Below, piece after piece: positions 19,264 to 28,150 of a stretch of 64,000 bases of DNA. The stretch is from Bog-532 sp963775825 (lineage in GTDB: Bacteria; Actinomycetota; Actinomycetes; Streptosporangiales; Streptosporangiaceae), in NCBI GenBank assembly GCA_963775825.1, contig CAVZKY010000035.1, forward strand, positions 9,414-73,413. Direction: 5' to 3'. The notes beneath the pieces were generated by a model. The model was not told the origin of the DNA. It worked only from the letters and a program-made list of their open reading frames with translations, and did no database searches. The position numbers were made by a program, and so were the translations under genes. Positions within the stretch are counted from its first letter, which is position 1, and each line of letters opens with the position of its first letter.

Positions 19264-19937
19264 GTGACGGACAGAATCTTTCCCGAACTTTCGGACGCGC
19301 AGCTTCTCAAGCGGCATCTGCAGGGTGACCCTGATGCCTTCGGCCAGTTGTTTTTGCGGCATCGGGACCGCTTGTGGGCGGTGGCGCTGCGCACCCTCTG
19401 CGACCCGGAGGAAGCCGCGGACGCGTTGCAGGAGGCGATGATCTCCGCGTTCCGCCGGGCCGGTGACTTCCGGGGCGAATCAGCCGTGACGACCTGGCTG
19501 CACCGAATCGTGGTGAATGCGTCGCTGGACCGGCTGCGCCGCCGGACGGCGCACTCGGTCAGTTCCGTCGGGGACGAGGGCACCCTGGACCTGCTGGCTA
19601 CCCAGGGACGCGTCCCGGCCACCACGGATCCGGCCAGTGTCCGCGACACCGCGCTTGACGTGGAAGCGGCACTGCGGCTGATCCCGCCTGAGCAGCGCGC
19701 GGCGCTCGTCCTCGTCGACATGCTCGGCTATCCCGTCGCCGACGCTGCGGCCGTACTGGAAATCTCGCCCGGCACCGTGAAGAGCCGCTGCGCTCGCGGG
19801 CGCGCGCGACTGCTGCCGTACCTGGAGCATCTGCGCAGCAGCACGCCGGCGGCAGAAGTCCTGGCCCGGAAGCGGGATTTTCACGGAACCGTACGGCAAC
19901 CGGCAGCGTCTCACCTGGGCAGGGAGGAGATGGATGA
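19264..19937 (+). CDS. sigM: ECF RNA polymerase sigma factor, SigM type (probable frameshift near the 3' end)
   Basis: Region 2 (DAFGQLFLRHRDRLWAVALR, DALQEAMISAFRRAGDF, TTWLHRIVVNASLDRLRRR) and region 4 (LIPPEQRAALVLVDMLGYPV, SPGTVKSRCARGRARL) are intact. The initial frame runs far into the next gene. In the alternative frame after about 19850 the end reads NRTATGSVSPGQGGDG and stops at 19937, giving the usual ATGA overlap with the anti-sigma gene. I therefore infer a one-base deletion near 19850. If the frame is real, the protein would instead be 310 residues, ending at 20196. Gene order sigM-antisigma-trxB-trxA is typical of actinobacteria. Confidence 0.85.
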
Positions 19938-20837
19938 GGCGTCATTCGGCGCATGTGGACGCGAACGGCCTGGCCGAGCTCAGCGCCGGGCTGATCAGCG
20001 GCCGCCGCGCCACCCGGATCCACGCGCACCTGGCGGGCTGCCAGCGCTGCGCGAGCGTCAGTGCTGGGCTGTCCGGCGTGCGTGTCCTGCTGGCGTCCGT
20101 TCCGCCGTCGCCGATGCCCGAAGCGGTGACCGCGCGGCTGAGCGCGGCGATCGCCGCGGAAGCAGCGGCCCGCTCCGCTGCGGCGGCCGCCCCTGAACAG
20201 CTCACTCACGGGCAGGCGCCGCAGCCCGCCGGGACCGCGGGCGGCGGTCTGCCCCGGCGGCGCTGGCCCGGCTGGACGAGCCCGGTAGCCGCCCGCACCT
20301 TCGCCACGGCGGCTGCGGTGTGCCTGGTCGCGGCCGGCGGGTACGCGGCCGTCCAGCTGACCTCCTCCGGCGGTTCTGGGCCGTCGCGTAGCCGCTGGCC
20401 CGGCGACCAGGACACGGGTCGGGACCGCCGTCGGCCCGTACCACGTGGGGGCCAGCCGCGGGGGCAACGAGGTCCAGGGCCCGGCCCGGTCGGCCTTCAG
20501 CGTGGTCACCAGCGGGATCGACTACCAGCGGTCGACGCTGAGCGCACAGATCGAAAGCGAGCTCAGCAAGCTGAGCAGGGCCGACCCGGACACGCAGGCC
20601 GGGAAGGCGATCCGGCACACCCCGACGGCTCAGCAGGATGCGTGCGCGCTGGAGGTCACCTCCGGCGTCACCCCGACACTGGTCGACGCCGCCCGTTACC
20701 AGGGCCGCCCGGCCACCATCGTCGCGCTGAAGCAGAAGGGGAATCCGTACGCCCAGGCCTGGGTGGTCGGCCCGAAGTGCTCCGGCGCCCAGAGCGACCA
20801 GCTCACCCATGTCTGGCTCTACGCGTCCGGCGGTTAG
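19934..20837 (+). CDS. Anti-sigma factor for SigM (one frameshift)
   Basis: About 300 residues. The N-terminal cytoplasmic domain has a zinc-type anti-sigma motif with H-x3-C-x2-C spacing (HLAGCQRC, near residue 35), then an Ala-rich linker and one membrane helix (FATAAAVCLVAAGGYAAVQL). The extracytoplasmic part is in another frame from about 20375 onward (GTAVGPYHVGASRGGNEVQG ... LTHVWLYASGG), consistent with one extra base near 20365-20385. A membrane-bound zinc anti-sigma next to an ECF sigma and the thioredoxin genes suggests control of a redox or envelope stress response. It overlaps sigM by four bases. Confidence 0.85.
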
Positions 20838-20948
20838 GCGCCGTCGCCATGCTGCCCCCTGGCTAGCCTGACTAGCCGCGCTGCCTGCGGGAATCAAAGC
20901 CCCCTAGGATCGGTTGAATCCCGTGCAGTCAAGGAAGGGCAGCAAGAA

Positions 20949-21881
20949 ATGACCGCCGTGCGCAACGTCATTATCATCGGATCCGGCCCCGCCGGTTACA
21001 CGGCGGCCGTGTACGCGGCCCGCGCACGGCTCGACCCGCTGATGTTCGAGGGCTCGGTCACGGCCGGTGGCGCGCTGATGCAGACCACGGACGTGGAGAA
21101 CTTTCCCGGATTCCCGGATGGGATACTCGGCCCGGAGCTGATGGACTCGCTGCGCAAGCAGGCGGAGCGCTTTGGCGCGGAACTCCTCGCGGATGATGTC
21201 GTGTCGGTCGACCTGACCGCGAGTCCCAAGGTGGTGCGGACGGCCGACGAGACCTACCTGGCCAAGTCGGTCATCGTGGCCACCGGTTCCAGATACCGCG
21301 AGCTTGACATCCCCGGCGAGAAGGAATTGGCGGGTCACGGTGTGTCCTGGTGCGCCACATGTGACGGGTTCTTCTTCCGCGAGCAGGACATCGCCGTGGT
21401 CGGCGGCGGTGATTCGGCGATGGAGGAAGCCACCTTCCTGACCCGGTTCGCCCGGTCGGTCACGGTCATCCACCGGCGCGACACCCTCCGCGCCTCCAAG
21501 ATCATGCAGGACCGCGCGTTCGAAAATCCCAAGATCAAGTTCCGTTGGGACAGTGAGATCGTCGAGGCGGTCGGGGACACGAAACTCACTGGCCTGCGCA
21601 TCCGGAACCTCAAGACCGGGCAGGAGGACGTGCTGAACGTGAGCGGCGTGTTCGTGGCGATTGGCCATGATCCGCGCAGCGAGCTGTTTACCGGCCAGCT
21701 CGACGTCAACCCCGAGGGTTACCTGCAGGTTCAGCACCCCACCACACGGACCAACATCGACGGTGTTTTCGCCTCCGGCGACGTGGTGGACCACATCTAC
21801 CGCCAGGCGGTCACGGCCGCCGGTACCGGCTGTGCCGCCGCCATCGACGCGGAGCGATGGCTGGCCAGCCAGGAATCCTGA
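20949..21881 (+). CDS. trxB: Thioredoxin reductase
   Basis: 310-residue low-molecular-weight flavoprotein. FAD-binding GSGPAGYTAA is at residues 11-20, the redox pair WCATC at C135/C138, and the NADPH motif VVGGGDSAMEEA near residue 150; a terminal FAD motif, FASGDVVD, precedes the end. It passes electrons from NADPH to thioredoxin. AAGGAAGGG precedes the ATG. trxA follows 16 bases downstream. The 112-bp gap from the anti-sigma gene may hold its own promoter. Confidence 0.97.
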   Translation: MTAVRNVIIIGSGPAGYTAAVYAARARLDPLMFEGSVTAGGALMQTTDVENFPGFPDGILGPELMDSLRKQAERFGAELLADDVVSVDLTASPKVVRTADETYLAKSVIVATGSRYRELDIPGEKELAGHGVSWCATCDGFFFREQDIAVVGGGDSAMEEATFLTRFARSVTVIHRRDTLRASKIMQDRAFENPKIKFRWDSEIVEAVGDTKLTGLRIRNLKTGQEDVLNVSGVFVAIGHDPRSELFTGQLDVNPEGYLQVQHPTTRTNIDGVFASGDVVDHIYRQAVTAAGTGCAAAIDAERWLASQES

Positions 21882-21897
21882 AGACCATCACCCGTTA

Positions 21898-22242
21898 ATG
21901 AAAAGGGAAGTGAACGGCTTGGGTGCGACCAAGGTTGTGACTGATGCGACCTTCGAGAACGAGGTCCTGAAGAGCGAGAAGCCGGTAGTCGTGGACTACT
22001 GGGCAGAATGGTGCGGGCCGTGCCGGATGGTGGCTCCGGTGCTTGAGGAGATCGCCAAGGAGCACGCCGACAAGATCGAGGTCGTCAAGCTCAACATCGA
22101 CGAGAACCCGGCTGTGTCGCAGAAGTACGGGATCATGGCGATCCCCACGATGAACGTGTTCTCCGGCGGCCAGGTCGTGAAGCAGATCGTCGGCGCGAAG
22201 CCGAAGTCCGCGATGCTAAAGGAGCTCGCCGAGTTCCTCTGA
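21898..22242 (+). CDS. trxA: Thioredoxin
   Basis: Up to 114 residues with the active site WCGPC (C39/C42), the KLNIDENP segment and the cis-proline IPTMNVF. It reduces protein disulfides and is recycled by the upstream TrxB. Start choice is uncertain: the ATG at 21898 has little upstream signal, whereas AAAAGGGAAG at 21900-21909 would serve the TTG at 21919 (LGATKVVTD), which matches the length of homologues better. A terminator at 22273-22306 follows. Confidence 0.95.
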   Translation: MKREVNGLGATKVVTDATFENEVLKSEKPVVVDYWAEWCGPCRMVAPVLEEIAKEHADKIEVVKLNIDENPAVSQKYGIMAIPTMNVFSGGQVVKQIVGAKPKSAMLKELAEFL

Positions 22243-22272
22243 CCGCGGCGGCTCAGCAGGACGGCAGGGATG

Positions 22273-22306
22273 GGTGCCGACCCGGGGAGCTTCCCGGGCC
22301 GGCACC
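22273..22306. terminator. Bidirectional terminator between trxA and the GNAT gene
   Basis: Stem GGTGCCG-A-CCCGGG pairs with CCCGGG-C-CGGCACC around a GAGCTT loop; the single A/C mismatch is internal. It lies between convergent stops at 22242 and 22317. Confidence 0.8.
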
Positions 22307-22316
22307 ATCTCTGTGT

Positions 22317-22958
22317 TCAGGGGCCGCTGTAGGCGGGGCGGAGTGCGCGCTCGGGGACCCGGGCCGGGGTCATGGAGCCCAGCAGGCGCTCCAGGGCCAC
22401 CTCGACGTCCTCACGCCAGGACATCGCCGTTTTCAGCTCCAGCCGGAGCCGTGGGTAGTGGTGGTGCGGGCGGACGGTCTTGAAGCCGACCGCGAGCAGA
22501 TAATCGGCGGGCAGCATGCAGGAGTGCGGCTCCCAGTCGTGGACCCCGAAAGCTTCGATAGCCTTCACCCCGCGCCGGGTGAGGTCCTTGGCCATGCCTT
22601 GCACGAGCATGCGGCCGAGCCCCCCGCTCGCGAACTCGGTCAGCACATGAGCCGTCATGAGCAGCACGGCGTCCCCGCTCACCGGGCTGGTCGGGAAGGC
22701 CACCGAGCGCGGGACATACGGCGGCGGTGCGTACAGCGCATACCCGGCCGGCGCACCATCCACATAGACGATCTTTCCGCAGCTGCCCCATTCGAGCAGC
22801 ACCGAGGAGACCCACGACTCCTTCTCCAGGGCCGGCTCCCCGGCGTCGGCGGCCCTCGCCCCGCCGATCGGGTCCAGCTCCCAGAAGACGCAGCCGCGAC
22901 ACCTCGGCGGCAGATCGTCGAGGTTATCAAGCGTGATATTGGCGAGTCGGCGCGACAC
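22317..22958 (-). CDS. GNAT family N-acetyltransferase
   Basis: 213 residues. Clear features are CRGCVFWELDP near the start, the acetyl-CoA loop region FASGGLGRMLVQGMAKDLTR and DYLLAVGFKTVRPHHHYPRL. The family uses acetyl-CoA to modify an amine; the substrate is unknown. Homologues beside trxA in Streptomyces begin with a similar RRL-TLDNL sequence, which supports the GTG at 22958 rather than the ATG at 23024. The gene faces the thioredoxin operon and is divergent from the aminotransferase gene. Confidence 0.85.
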   Translation of the reverse strand: MSRRLANITLDNLDDLPPRCRGCVFWELDPIGGARAADAGEPALEKESWVSSVLLEWGSCGKIVYVDGAPAGYALYAPPPYVPRSVAFPTSPVSGDAVLLMTAHVLTEFASGGLGRMLVQGMAKDLTRRGVKAIEAFGVHDWEPHSCMLPADYLLAVGFKTVRPHHHYPRLRLELKTAMSWREDVEVALERLLGSMTPARVPERALRPAYSGP

Positions 22959-23082
22959 CTGGCCCCCAGAGTTTCGAATGCCCCCATTCTGGAGGCATGC
23001 GCGCGTCCTATCCGCAAGCTTCACAACGGCACTGTGCTCCCGGCCCTATGCTGGATGATACCGACCGTTGGGAGACGAGGCC

Positions 23083-24405
23083 ATGAGCGAGGGCGCACGG
23101 CACGCGAATTCCCGCCGCCAGGGATCAAGGATTGATCCCTATTTCGACCAGTACGCGGAGCGTGCCCGCGGCATGGTCGCTTCGGAGATCCGGGCTCTGT
23201 TCGCCGTAACCGCCCGGCCGGAGATTGTCTCGCTGGCCGGTGGATCCCCATACGTGACGGCCTTGCCTCTTGACGTCGTTGGCAACATGATTGGCCAGCT
23301 GGTCACCGACCGCGGCAGCGTAGCGCTCCAGTATTGCACCGCTCAGGGTGACGTCGGCCTGCGGGAAAAAATCTGCGAGGTCATGTCCCTGGAGGGCATC
23401 CGGGCTCACCCGGACGACGTCGTCGTGACCGTCGGCTCGCAGCAGGCGCTCGATCTGATCACCCGGATCTTCGTGGACCCGAATGACGTGGTGCTCGCCG
23501 AGGCGCCCTCCTACGTTGGCGCACTCGGCTCGTTCGCGGCTTATCAGGCCGATGTGGTCCACGTGGCAATGGACGACGACGGGCTCATCCCCGAGGCCCT
23601 GGAGGATACGATCCAGCGGCTCACTGCGGCCGGGCGCCGGATCAAGTTCCTCTACACCGTGCCGAACTACCAGAATCCGGCCGGAGTCACGCTCGCGGCG
23701 CAGCGGCGCCCCCGGATCCTTGAGATCTGCCAGGCTGCCGGGCTGCTCGTCATCGAGGACAACCCTTACGGGCTGCTTGGTTTCGACGGCGAGCCGATGC
23801 GCTCGCTGCGTGCCGACGACGCAGAGGGTGTCGTGTACCTCGGGACGTTCTCCAAGACCTTCGCGCCCGGCGTCCGGGTCGGCTGGGCGGCGGCGCCGCC
23901 TGCGATACGCGACAAGCTCGTCCTGGCCGCCGAGTCCGCCGTGCTCTGCCACTCCAGCTTCTCCCAGCTCGTGGTGTCTGAGTACCTGGCCACCCAGCCC
24001 TGGCGCGAGCAGGTCAAGGACTTCCGTGAGCTGTACCGGCAGCGCCGGGACGCGATGCTGGACGCGCTGGCCGCACAGATGCCCGACGGCTGCCGGTGGA
24101 CCACCCCGGCGGGCGGCTTCTACGTCTGGCTGGAGCTCCCCGAAGGCATCAACGCCAAAGCGATGCTCCCGCGGGCGGTTTCTTCCCGGGTGGCGTACGT
24201 GCCAGGTACGGGCTTTTACGCGGACGGCGGCGGTACCGACCATCTCCGGCTGTCCTACTGTTTTCCCCCGCCGGACCGGATCCGGGAAGGCGTCCGCCGG
24301 CTGGCGTCGGTCATCGAGGCGGAGATCGACCTGTGCGCCACCTTCGGCGCCATGGCCCCGTCCGGCCGGACGGGGCCCGAGACTCCTGGTCCCGGCGACT
24401 TGTAA
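23083..24405 (+). CDS. PLP-dependent aminotransferase (class I/II, 2-aminoadipate type)
   Basis: 440 residues of fold-type I aminotransferase. Visible are SLAGGSP near the start, the cofactor region (VGSQQALDLITRIF, PNYQNPAGVTL) and the Schiff-base lysine in GTFSKTFAPGVRVGW. The sequence resembles the LysN/ARO8-like group, without an N-terminal DNA-binding domain, so it is an enzyme rather than a MocR regulator. The ATG at 23083 follows GGGAGACGAGG. The ligase gene follows 10 bases downstream, so the two are probably co-transcribed. The substrate is not assignable. Confidence 0.9.
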   Translation: MSEGARHANSRRQGSRIDPYFDQYAERARGMVASEIRALFAVTARPEIVSLAGGSPYVTALPLDVVGNMIGQLVTDRGSVALQYCTAQGDVGLREKICEVMSLEGIRAHPDDVVVTVGSQQALDLITRIFVDPNDVVLAEAPSYVGALGSFAAYQADVVHVAMDDDGLIPEALEDTIQRLTAAGRRIKFLYTVPNYQNPAGVTLAAQRRPRILEICQAAGLLVIEDNPYGLLGFDGEPMRSLRADDAEGVVYLGTFSKTFAPGVRVGWAAAPPAIRDKLVLAAESAVLCHSSFSQLVVSEYLATQPWREQVKDFRELYRQRRDAMLDALAAQMPDGCRWTTPAGGFYVWLELPEGINAKAMLPRAVSSRVAYVPGTGFYADGGGTDHLRLSYCFPPPDRIREGVRRLASVIEAEIDLCATFGAMAPSGRTGPETPGPGDL

Positions 24406-24415
24406 GAGGCCTAAG

Positions 24416-25369
24416 GTGACAGAGCTTGATCATGTTGTGGTGCTCGCGGGCGGCCTTTCGCCGGAGCGCGAGGTTTCGCTGCGCTCTGGGCGGCGGGTAC
24501 GCGACGCCCTGGAGGAAGCAGGCGTCGACGCGAGGCTGGCTGACGCCGACGCAGGACTGATCCCGGCCCTGCTCGCCGACCCGCCGTCAGCGGTCTTTCC
24601 CGTCATTCACGGAAGTTACGGGGAAGACGGTGCGATCAAGGAGATCCTGGCGCTGCTGGGAACTCCGTACGTCGGCTCGGTGGCCAGTGCCTGCCGGAGC
24701 GCGTTCGACAAGCCCACCGCCAAGGCGCTCGTCGGCGCGGCCGGCATCACCACGCCCGAGTCGGTCACGCTCCCCCGGGAGATCTTCCATGATCTGGGGG
24801 CCACCGCGGTCATCGACCGCATTATCGCCCGGCTCGGCCTGCCGCTGTTCGTCAAGCCGGCCCGAGGCGGTTCCTCGTTGGGGGCCAGCCCCGTGCGTTC
24901 GGCGGCCGAGCTGCCCACTGCGATCGTCAGCTGCTTCGCCTACGGCGACACGGCATTCATCGAGCGGTTCATCGAAGGCACAGAGATCGCCGTCAGCGTC
25001 GTCGACCTGGGTGACGGGCCGCAGGCCCTGCCGGCGGTGGAGATCGTCCCCGCCGCCGGGCAGTACGACTACACGGCCAGGTACACCGCGGGCCAGACCG
25101 CCTTCTACACCCAGGCCCGGCTGCCCAGCGCTGCTCTGGACAGCGCCGCCAAGGCCGCTTCGTGCGCCCATGCCGCACTGGGGCTGCGTGACATCTCCCG
25201 GACCGATCTCATTGTCAGCCAGTCCGGCGAGGTCAACTTCCTCGAGGTCAACGTCTCCCCGGGCATGACCGAGACCAGCACGCTGCCCATGGCCCTGGAT
25301 GCCGCGGGGCATGAATTCGGTGCGGCATGCCTGACCCTGCTCCGGCTGGCCGCCGCCCGCGGCGGCTGA
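24416..25369 (+). CDS. D-alanine-D-alanine ligase-like ATP-grasp enzyme
   Basis: 317 residues with the Ddl layout: N-terminal VVVLAGGLSPEREVSLRSG, FPVIHGSYGEDGAIKEILAL, the ATP-grasp lid region LFVKPARGGSSLGASPV, and the metal/phosphate site SGEVNFLEVNVSPGMTETS. These match D-Ala-D-Ala ligases, which make the peptidoglycan dipeptide. Actinomycetes usually carry a main ddl elsewhere, and this copy is slightly short and linked to an aminotransferase, so another amino acid substrate is possible. GTG start at 24416, ten bases after the aminotransferase stop. Confidence 0.88.
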   Translation: MTELDHVVVLAGGLSPEREVSLRSGRRVRDALEEAGVDARLADADAGLIPALLADPPSAVFPVIHGSYGEDGAIKEILALLGTPYVGSVASACRSAFDKPTAKALVGAAGITTPESVTLPREIFHDLGATAVIDRIIARLGLPLFVKPARGGSSLGASPVRSAAELPTAIVSCFAYGDTAFIERFIEGTEIAVSVVDLGDGPQALPAVEIVPAAGQYDYTARYTAGQTAFYTQARLPSAALDSAAKAASCAHAALGLRDISRTDLIVSQSGEVNFLEVNVSPGMTETSTLPMALDAAGHEFGAACLTLLRLAAARGG

Positions 25370-25533
25370 TCAGGTCCGGACCACCCTGGCCTCCCGAGTG
25401 ATACCCGTCTGGCCTGCTGCTTCCCTAGCCGCCCGGGCAGTTGCGCGTATTCGTTCACTCCGGCGCTCTCCGCAGGACCGACATAGCCCCTCACCCCGCG
25501 CCGGGTGAGGTCGTCCCACATAAGTTAGAGGGC

Positions 25534-26574
25534 ATGGCTGATCGGAAGAGTTTCGGGAGCGATAACCATGCGGGAGCGCACGAAGCGGTCCTGAGCGCCG
25601 TCATCGAGGCGAACGCCGGCGACGCCATGGCGTACGGAGCCGACGAATGGACCGGTCGAGCGACGGCCGAGCTACGCCGTGCCTTTCGGGCGAAGGGTGA
25701 CGTCTTCCTGGTGTTCAACGGAAGCGCCGCGAACATCCTCGGGCTGAGCCTGCTGCTGCGCCGACACGAGGCGGTTATCTGCGCGGAGTCCGCGCACATC
25801 AACACCGACGAATGCGGTGCCGCGGAACGCATTCTCGGTACCAAGCTCCTCACGGTCCCGGTGCCAGACGGCAAGCTCACCCCGGACCTGATCGCCGAGC
25901 AGCTCAGTGGGCGCGGCGACGACCACCGGGCCCAGCCCGGCGTGGTGGCGATCACCCAGGCCACTGAGCTCGGCACCTGCTACACCGTGGCGGAGCTGCG
26001 AAAGATCGGGGACTTCTGCCGCATGAATGATCTGCGCCTCTACATCGACGGGGCCCGCCTGGCCAACGCCGCCGCCTACCTGGACTGCTCCCTGGCTGAG
26101 CTGGCCGATTGCGCGGACGTGCTGAGCTTCGGCGGCACCAAGAACGGCGCGCTCGGGGCGGAGGCCGTCGTGGTGATGCGCGAGCCATTGTCAGCGGACG
26201 CGCCCTATCTGCGGAAGCAGCAGTTGCAGCTCGCCTCGAAGATGCGGTATCTGGCGGCGCAGTTCCTGGCGCTGACCCAAGACGACCTATGGCGCCGCAG
26301 CGCCTCACACGCGAACGAGATGGCCCGCCGGCTGGCCGCCGCCGTACGGGATGTTCGCGGCGTACACATCTGCTTCCCGGTTCAGTCCGACGCGGTGTTC
26401 GCTGAGGTAGACCGGCGTTATATCGAGGCCCTGCAGCGGGACTGGTTCTTCTACGTGTGGGATGAGAAAGGGTCCATCGTCCGCTGGATGACCGCCTTCG
26501 ACACGACCGAAGCAGACGTCGACCAGTTCGCGGCCAGCATCCGGAGTATCGCCGAAGCCGCCGAGCCCGGCTAA
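25534..26574 (+). CDS. Low-specificity threonine aldolase family protein
   Basis: 346-residue fold-type I PLP enzyme. Family features: SDNHAGAHEAVLSAV at the start, NGSAANILGL, the aspartate of LYIDGARLANAAA, and the PLP lysine in SFGGTKNGALGAE. It cleaves beta-hydroxy amino acids such as threonine to glycine and an aldehyde. The ATG at 25534 follows AGAGGG. It ends in a 377-bp non-coding stretch of hairpin repeats shared with convergent parB. Confidence 0.92.
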   Translation: MADRKSFGSDNHAGAHEAVLSAVIEANAGDAMAYGADEWTGRATAELRRAFRAKGDVFLVFNGSAANILGLSLLLRRHEAVICAESAHINTDECGAAERILGTKLLTVPVPDGKLTPDLIAEQLSGRGDDHRAQPGVVAITQATELGTCYTVAELRKIGDFCRMNDLRLYIDGARLANAAAYLDCSLAELADCADVLSFGGTKNGALGAEAVVVMREPLSADAPYLRKQQLQLASKMRYLAAQFLALTQDDLWRRSASHANEMARRLAAAVRDVRGVHICFPVQSDAVFAEVDRRYIEALQRDWFFYVWDEKGSIVRWMTAFDTTEADVDQFAASIRSIAEAAEPG

Positions 26575-26599
26575 CGGGAACGGACGCCGACGGCTGTGC

Positions 26600-26648
26600 C
26601 GGAGCGAAGCTCCGACCGGCCCAGCGAACCCGGGCCGAAGGCCCGGGT
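26600..26648. terminator. Paired hairpins after the threonine aldolase gene
   Basis: CGGAGC-GAA-GCTCCG at 26600-26614 and ACCCGGGCC-GAA-GGCCCGGGT at 26628-26648. Both are perfect stems with GAA loops, the second with nine base pairs. They are the nearest termination signals for the aldolase gene. Confidence 0.7.
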
Positions 26649-26705
26649 GAGCGGCCGGTGCTGTCGGCGGGCACCGCAGCGGGATCTACGGCGAGGCGCT
26701 CGTTA

Positions 26706-26757
26706 CCGGCCTAGCGACCCGGGCCCTTGGGCCCGGTGAGCGGCCGGTGTGTCGGCG
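26706..26757. repeat. Second copy of the GGCCC hairpin unit
   Basis: The segment repeats the sequence around 26617-26665 (CCGGCC-T/C-AGCGA, a GC hairpin, then GTGAGCGGCCGGTG). Here the hairpin is CCGGGCCC-TT-GGGCCCGG. The stem is kept while the loop differs, so structure seems to be conserved. Confidence 0.6.
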
Positions 26758-26896
26758 ATGTACCACCGCGCGGGCGCGAAGCGCATTCGGGGGTTCCGGG
26801 GGGTCGCCCCCCGGGTTAGCACTGTCGGCGAAGTACCACCGCGCGGGCGCGAAGCGCATCGGGGGGTTCCGGGGGTCGCCCCCCCCGGGCTAGCAC
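26751..26896. repeat. Tandem repeat of ~73 bp next to parS
   Basis: Two near-identical units, 26751-26823 and 26824-26897. Each reads GTCGGCGA, TGTACCACC or AGTACCACC, GCGCGGGCGCGAAGCGCA, then a G-run/C-run inverted repeat (GGGGTTCCGGGGG paired with CGCCCCCC) and TAGCACT. No coding frame in them is convincing. They lie between the aldolase and parB stops and directly abut parS. Confidence 0.75.
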
Positions 26897-26912
26897 TGTT
26901 TCACGTGGAACA
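26897..26912. promoter_or_regulatory. parS: parS centromere site downstream of parB
   Basis: TGTTTCACGTGGAACA differs from the consensus parS TGTTTCACGTGAAACA at one position. ParB loads onto such sites to build the segregation complex near oriC, here about 9.5 kb from the origin. Confidence 0.88.
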
Positions 26913-26951
26913 TGCGCGCCGGATCCAGCCGGGCCAGGTTCCAGAACGTTG

Positions 26952-27950
26952 TTACTCAGGTGCCGGGGGCGAGACCGTCGGCCCTGGCTCTGGTTCGCGG
27001 GACATGGCCTTGACGATACGGTCCAGATCATCGAGCGAGGCGAACTCGACCGTGATCTTGCCCTTACGCCGGCCGAGTTCCACCTTGACCCGGGTCTCGA
27101 GCGCGTCAGACAGCCGGTCGGCCAGGTCTCGCAGCCCTGGAGCGACAGGCTTGGCCCCTTGCCGCCGTTGCGGCTTCGCCTGCCCCGCGTCCCCCACAGC
27201 CACGATCTCCTCGACCGCCCGTACCGAGAGGCCCTCGGCCACGATCCGGTGCGCGAGCCGCTCTTGCGCGTCTGGGCTCTCCAGGGACAGCAGCGCGCGA
27301 GCGTGCCCAGCGCTCAGCACTCCGGCGGCGACCCGCTTCTGCACGGCAGGCGGCAGGTTCAGCAGCCGGAGGGTGTTCGAGATGTGCGGACGTGAACGCC
27401 CGATTTTCCTGGCCAGCTGCTCGTGGGTGGCACCGAAATCATCGAGGAGCTGCTGATAGGCCGCCGCCTCTTCGAGCGGGTCGAGCTGCTGCCGGTGCAG
27501 GTTCTCGATCAGTGCGTCGCGCAGCAGATCGGTGTCGGCGGTTTCCCGGACGATGGCCGGAATCAGCTTGAGGTCGGCTCGCTGGCAGGCTCGCCAGCGC
27601 CGCTCGCCCATGATGAGCTCGTAGCGACCCGGCATCACCTGGCGGACGACAACCGGCTGGAGGAGGCCGACCTCACGGATGGAAGATGCGAGCTCTTCCA
27701 GCGCCTCTTCATCGAAGGTCCGCCGTGGCTGGCGCGGGTTCGGGGTGATGGCCCCGGTGGGCACCTCCTCGAAATAGGCGCCGACGATGGGCTGGGCGTC
27801 CGCCGCGCCGTCCTCCGTGAGGGTGGCGGCCCGCTGCTCCGGTGTACCACCGGCTCGTGTGCCCGCGGACGAGCCGGCTTCACCGGTCCCCACCGCAGCC
27901 GGGATGAGCGCACCGAGTCCTTTGCCGAGCCCGCGCCTCTGCTGAGTCAC
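26952..27950 (-). CDS. parB: Chromosome partitioning protein ParB
   Basis: 332 residues. N-terminal RRGLGKGLGALIP (ParA-contact motif), CTP-binding/ParB nuclease-like domain (PNPRQPRRTFDEEALEELA, GERRWRACQRADL, ENLHRQQLDPLEEA), then the helix-turn-helix that reads parS (QLARKIGRSRPHISNTLRLL, LSAGHARALLSL) and a C-terminal dimerisation part. The GTG start at 27950 has AAGGAG six bases upstream. With ParA and the two parS sites it segregates origins. An unknown gene (28151-28993) separates it from parA. Confidence 0.96.
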   Translation of the reverse strand: MTQQRRGLGKGLGALIPAAVGTGEAGSSAGTRAGGTPEQRAATLTEDGAADAQPIVGAYFEEVPTGAITPNPRQPRRTFDEEALEELASSIREVGLLQPVVVRQVMPGRYELIMGERRWRACQRADLKLIPAIVRETADTDLLRDALIENLHRQQLDPLEEAAAYQQLLDDFGATHEQLARKIGRSRPHISNTLRLLNLPPAVQKRVAAGVLSAGHARALLSLESPDAQERLAHRIVAEGLSVRAVEEIVAVGDAGQAKPQRRQGAKPVAPGLRDLADRLSDALETRVKVELGRRKGKITVEFASLDDLDRIVKAMSREPEPGPTVSPPAPE

Positions 27951-28150
27951 CGCATCTCCTTGCTCCACGCCGTTAACGCCACTGGTTATCCTGCCAGGTG
28001 ATGCAGGGCCGGGCAGCATCGAAGTGAACATGCGGGCTATCCCGGGATCGCCGACGCTGAGCATCACAGACGGCCAGGCCGGACAGCAGGTTCGGGCTAC
28101 AGTCCGCCGCATCTCCCGGAACCGCGCTGAACCCCGCGGATCAGGACTGC

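Noticed and set aside
19938..20196. Long C-terminal extension of SigM
   Set aside because: It overlaps the anti-sigma zinc domain in another frame and has no similarity to sigma factors; a one-base change gives the normal end and ATGA overlap.
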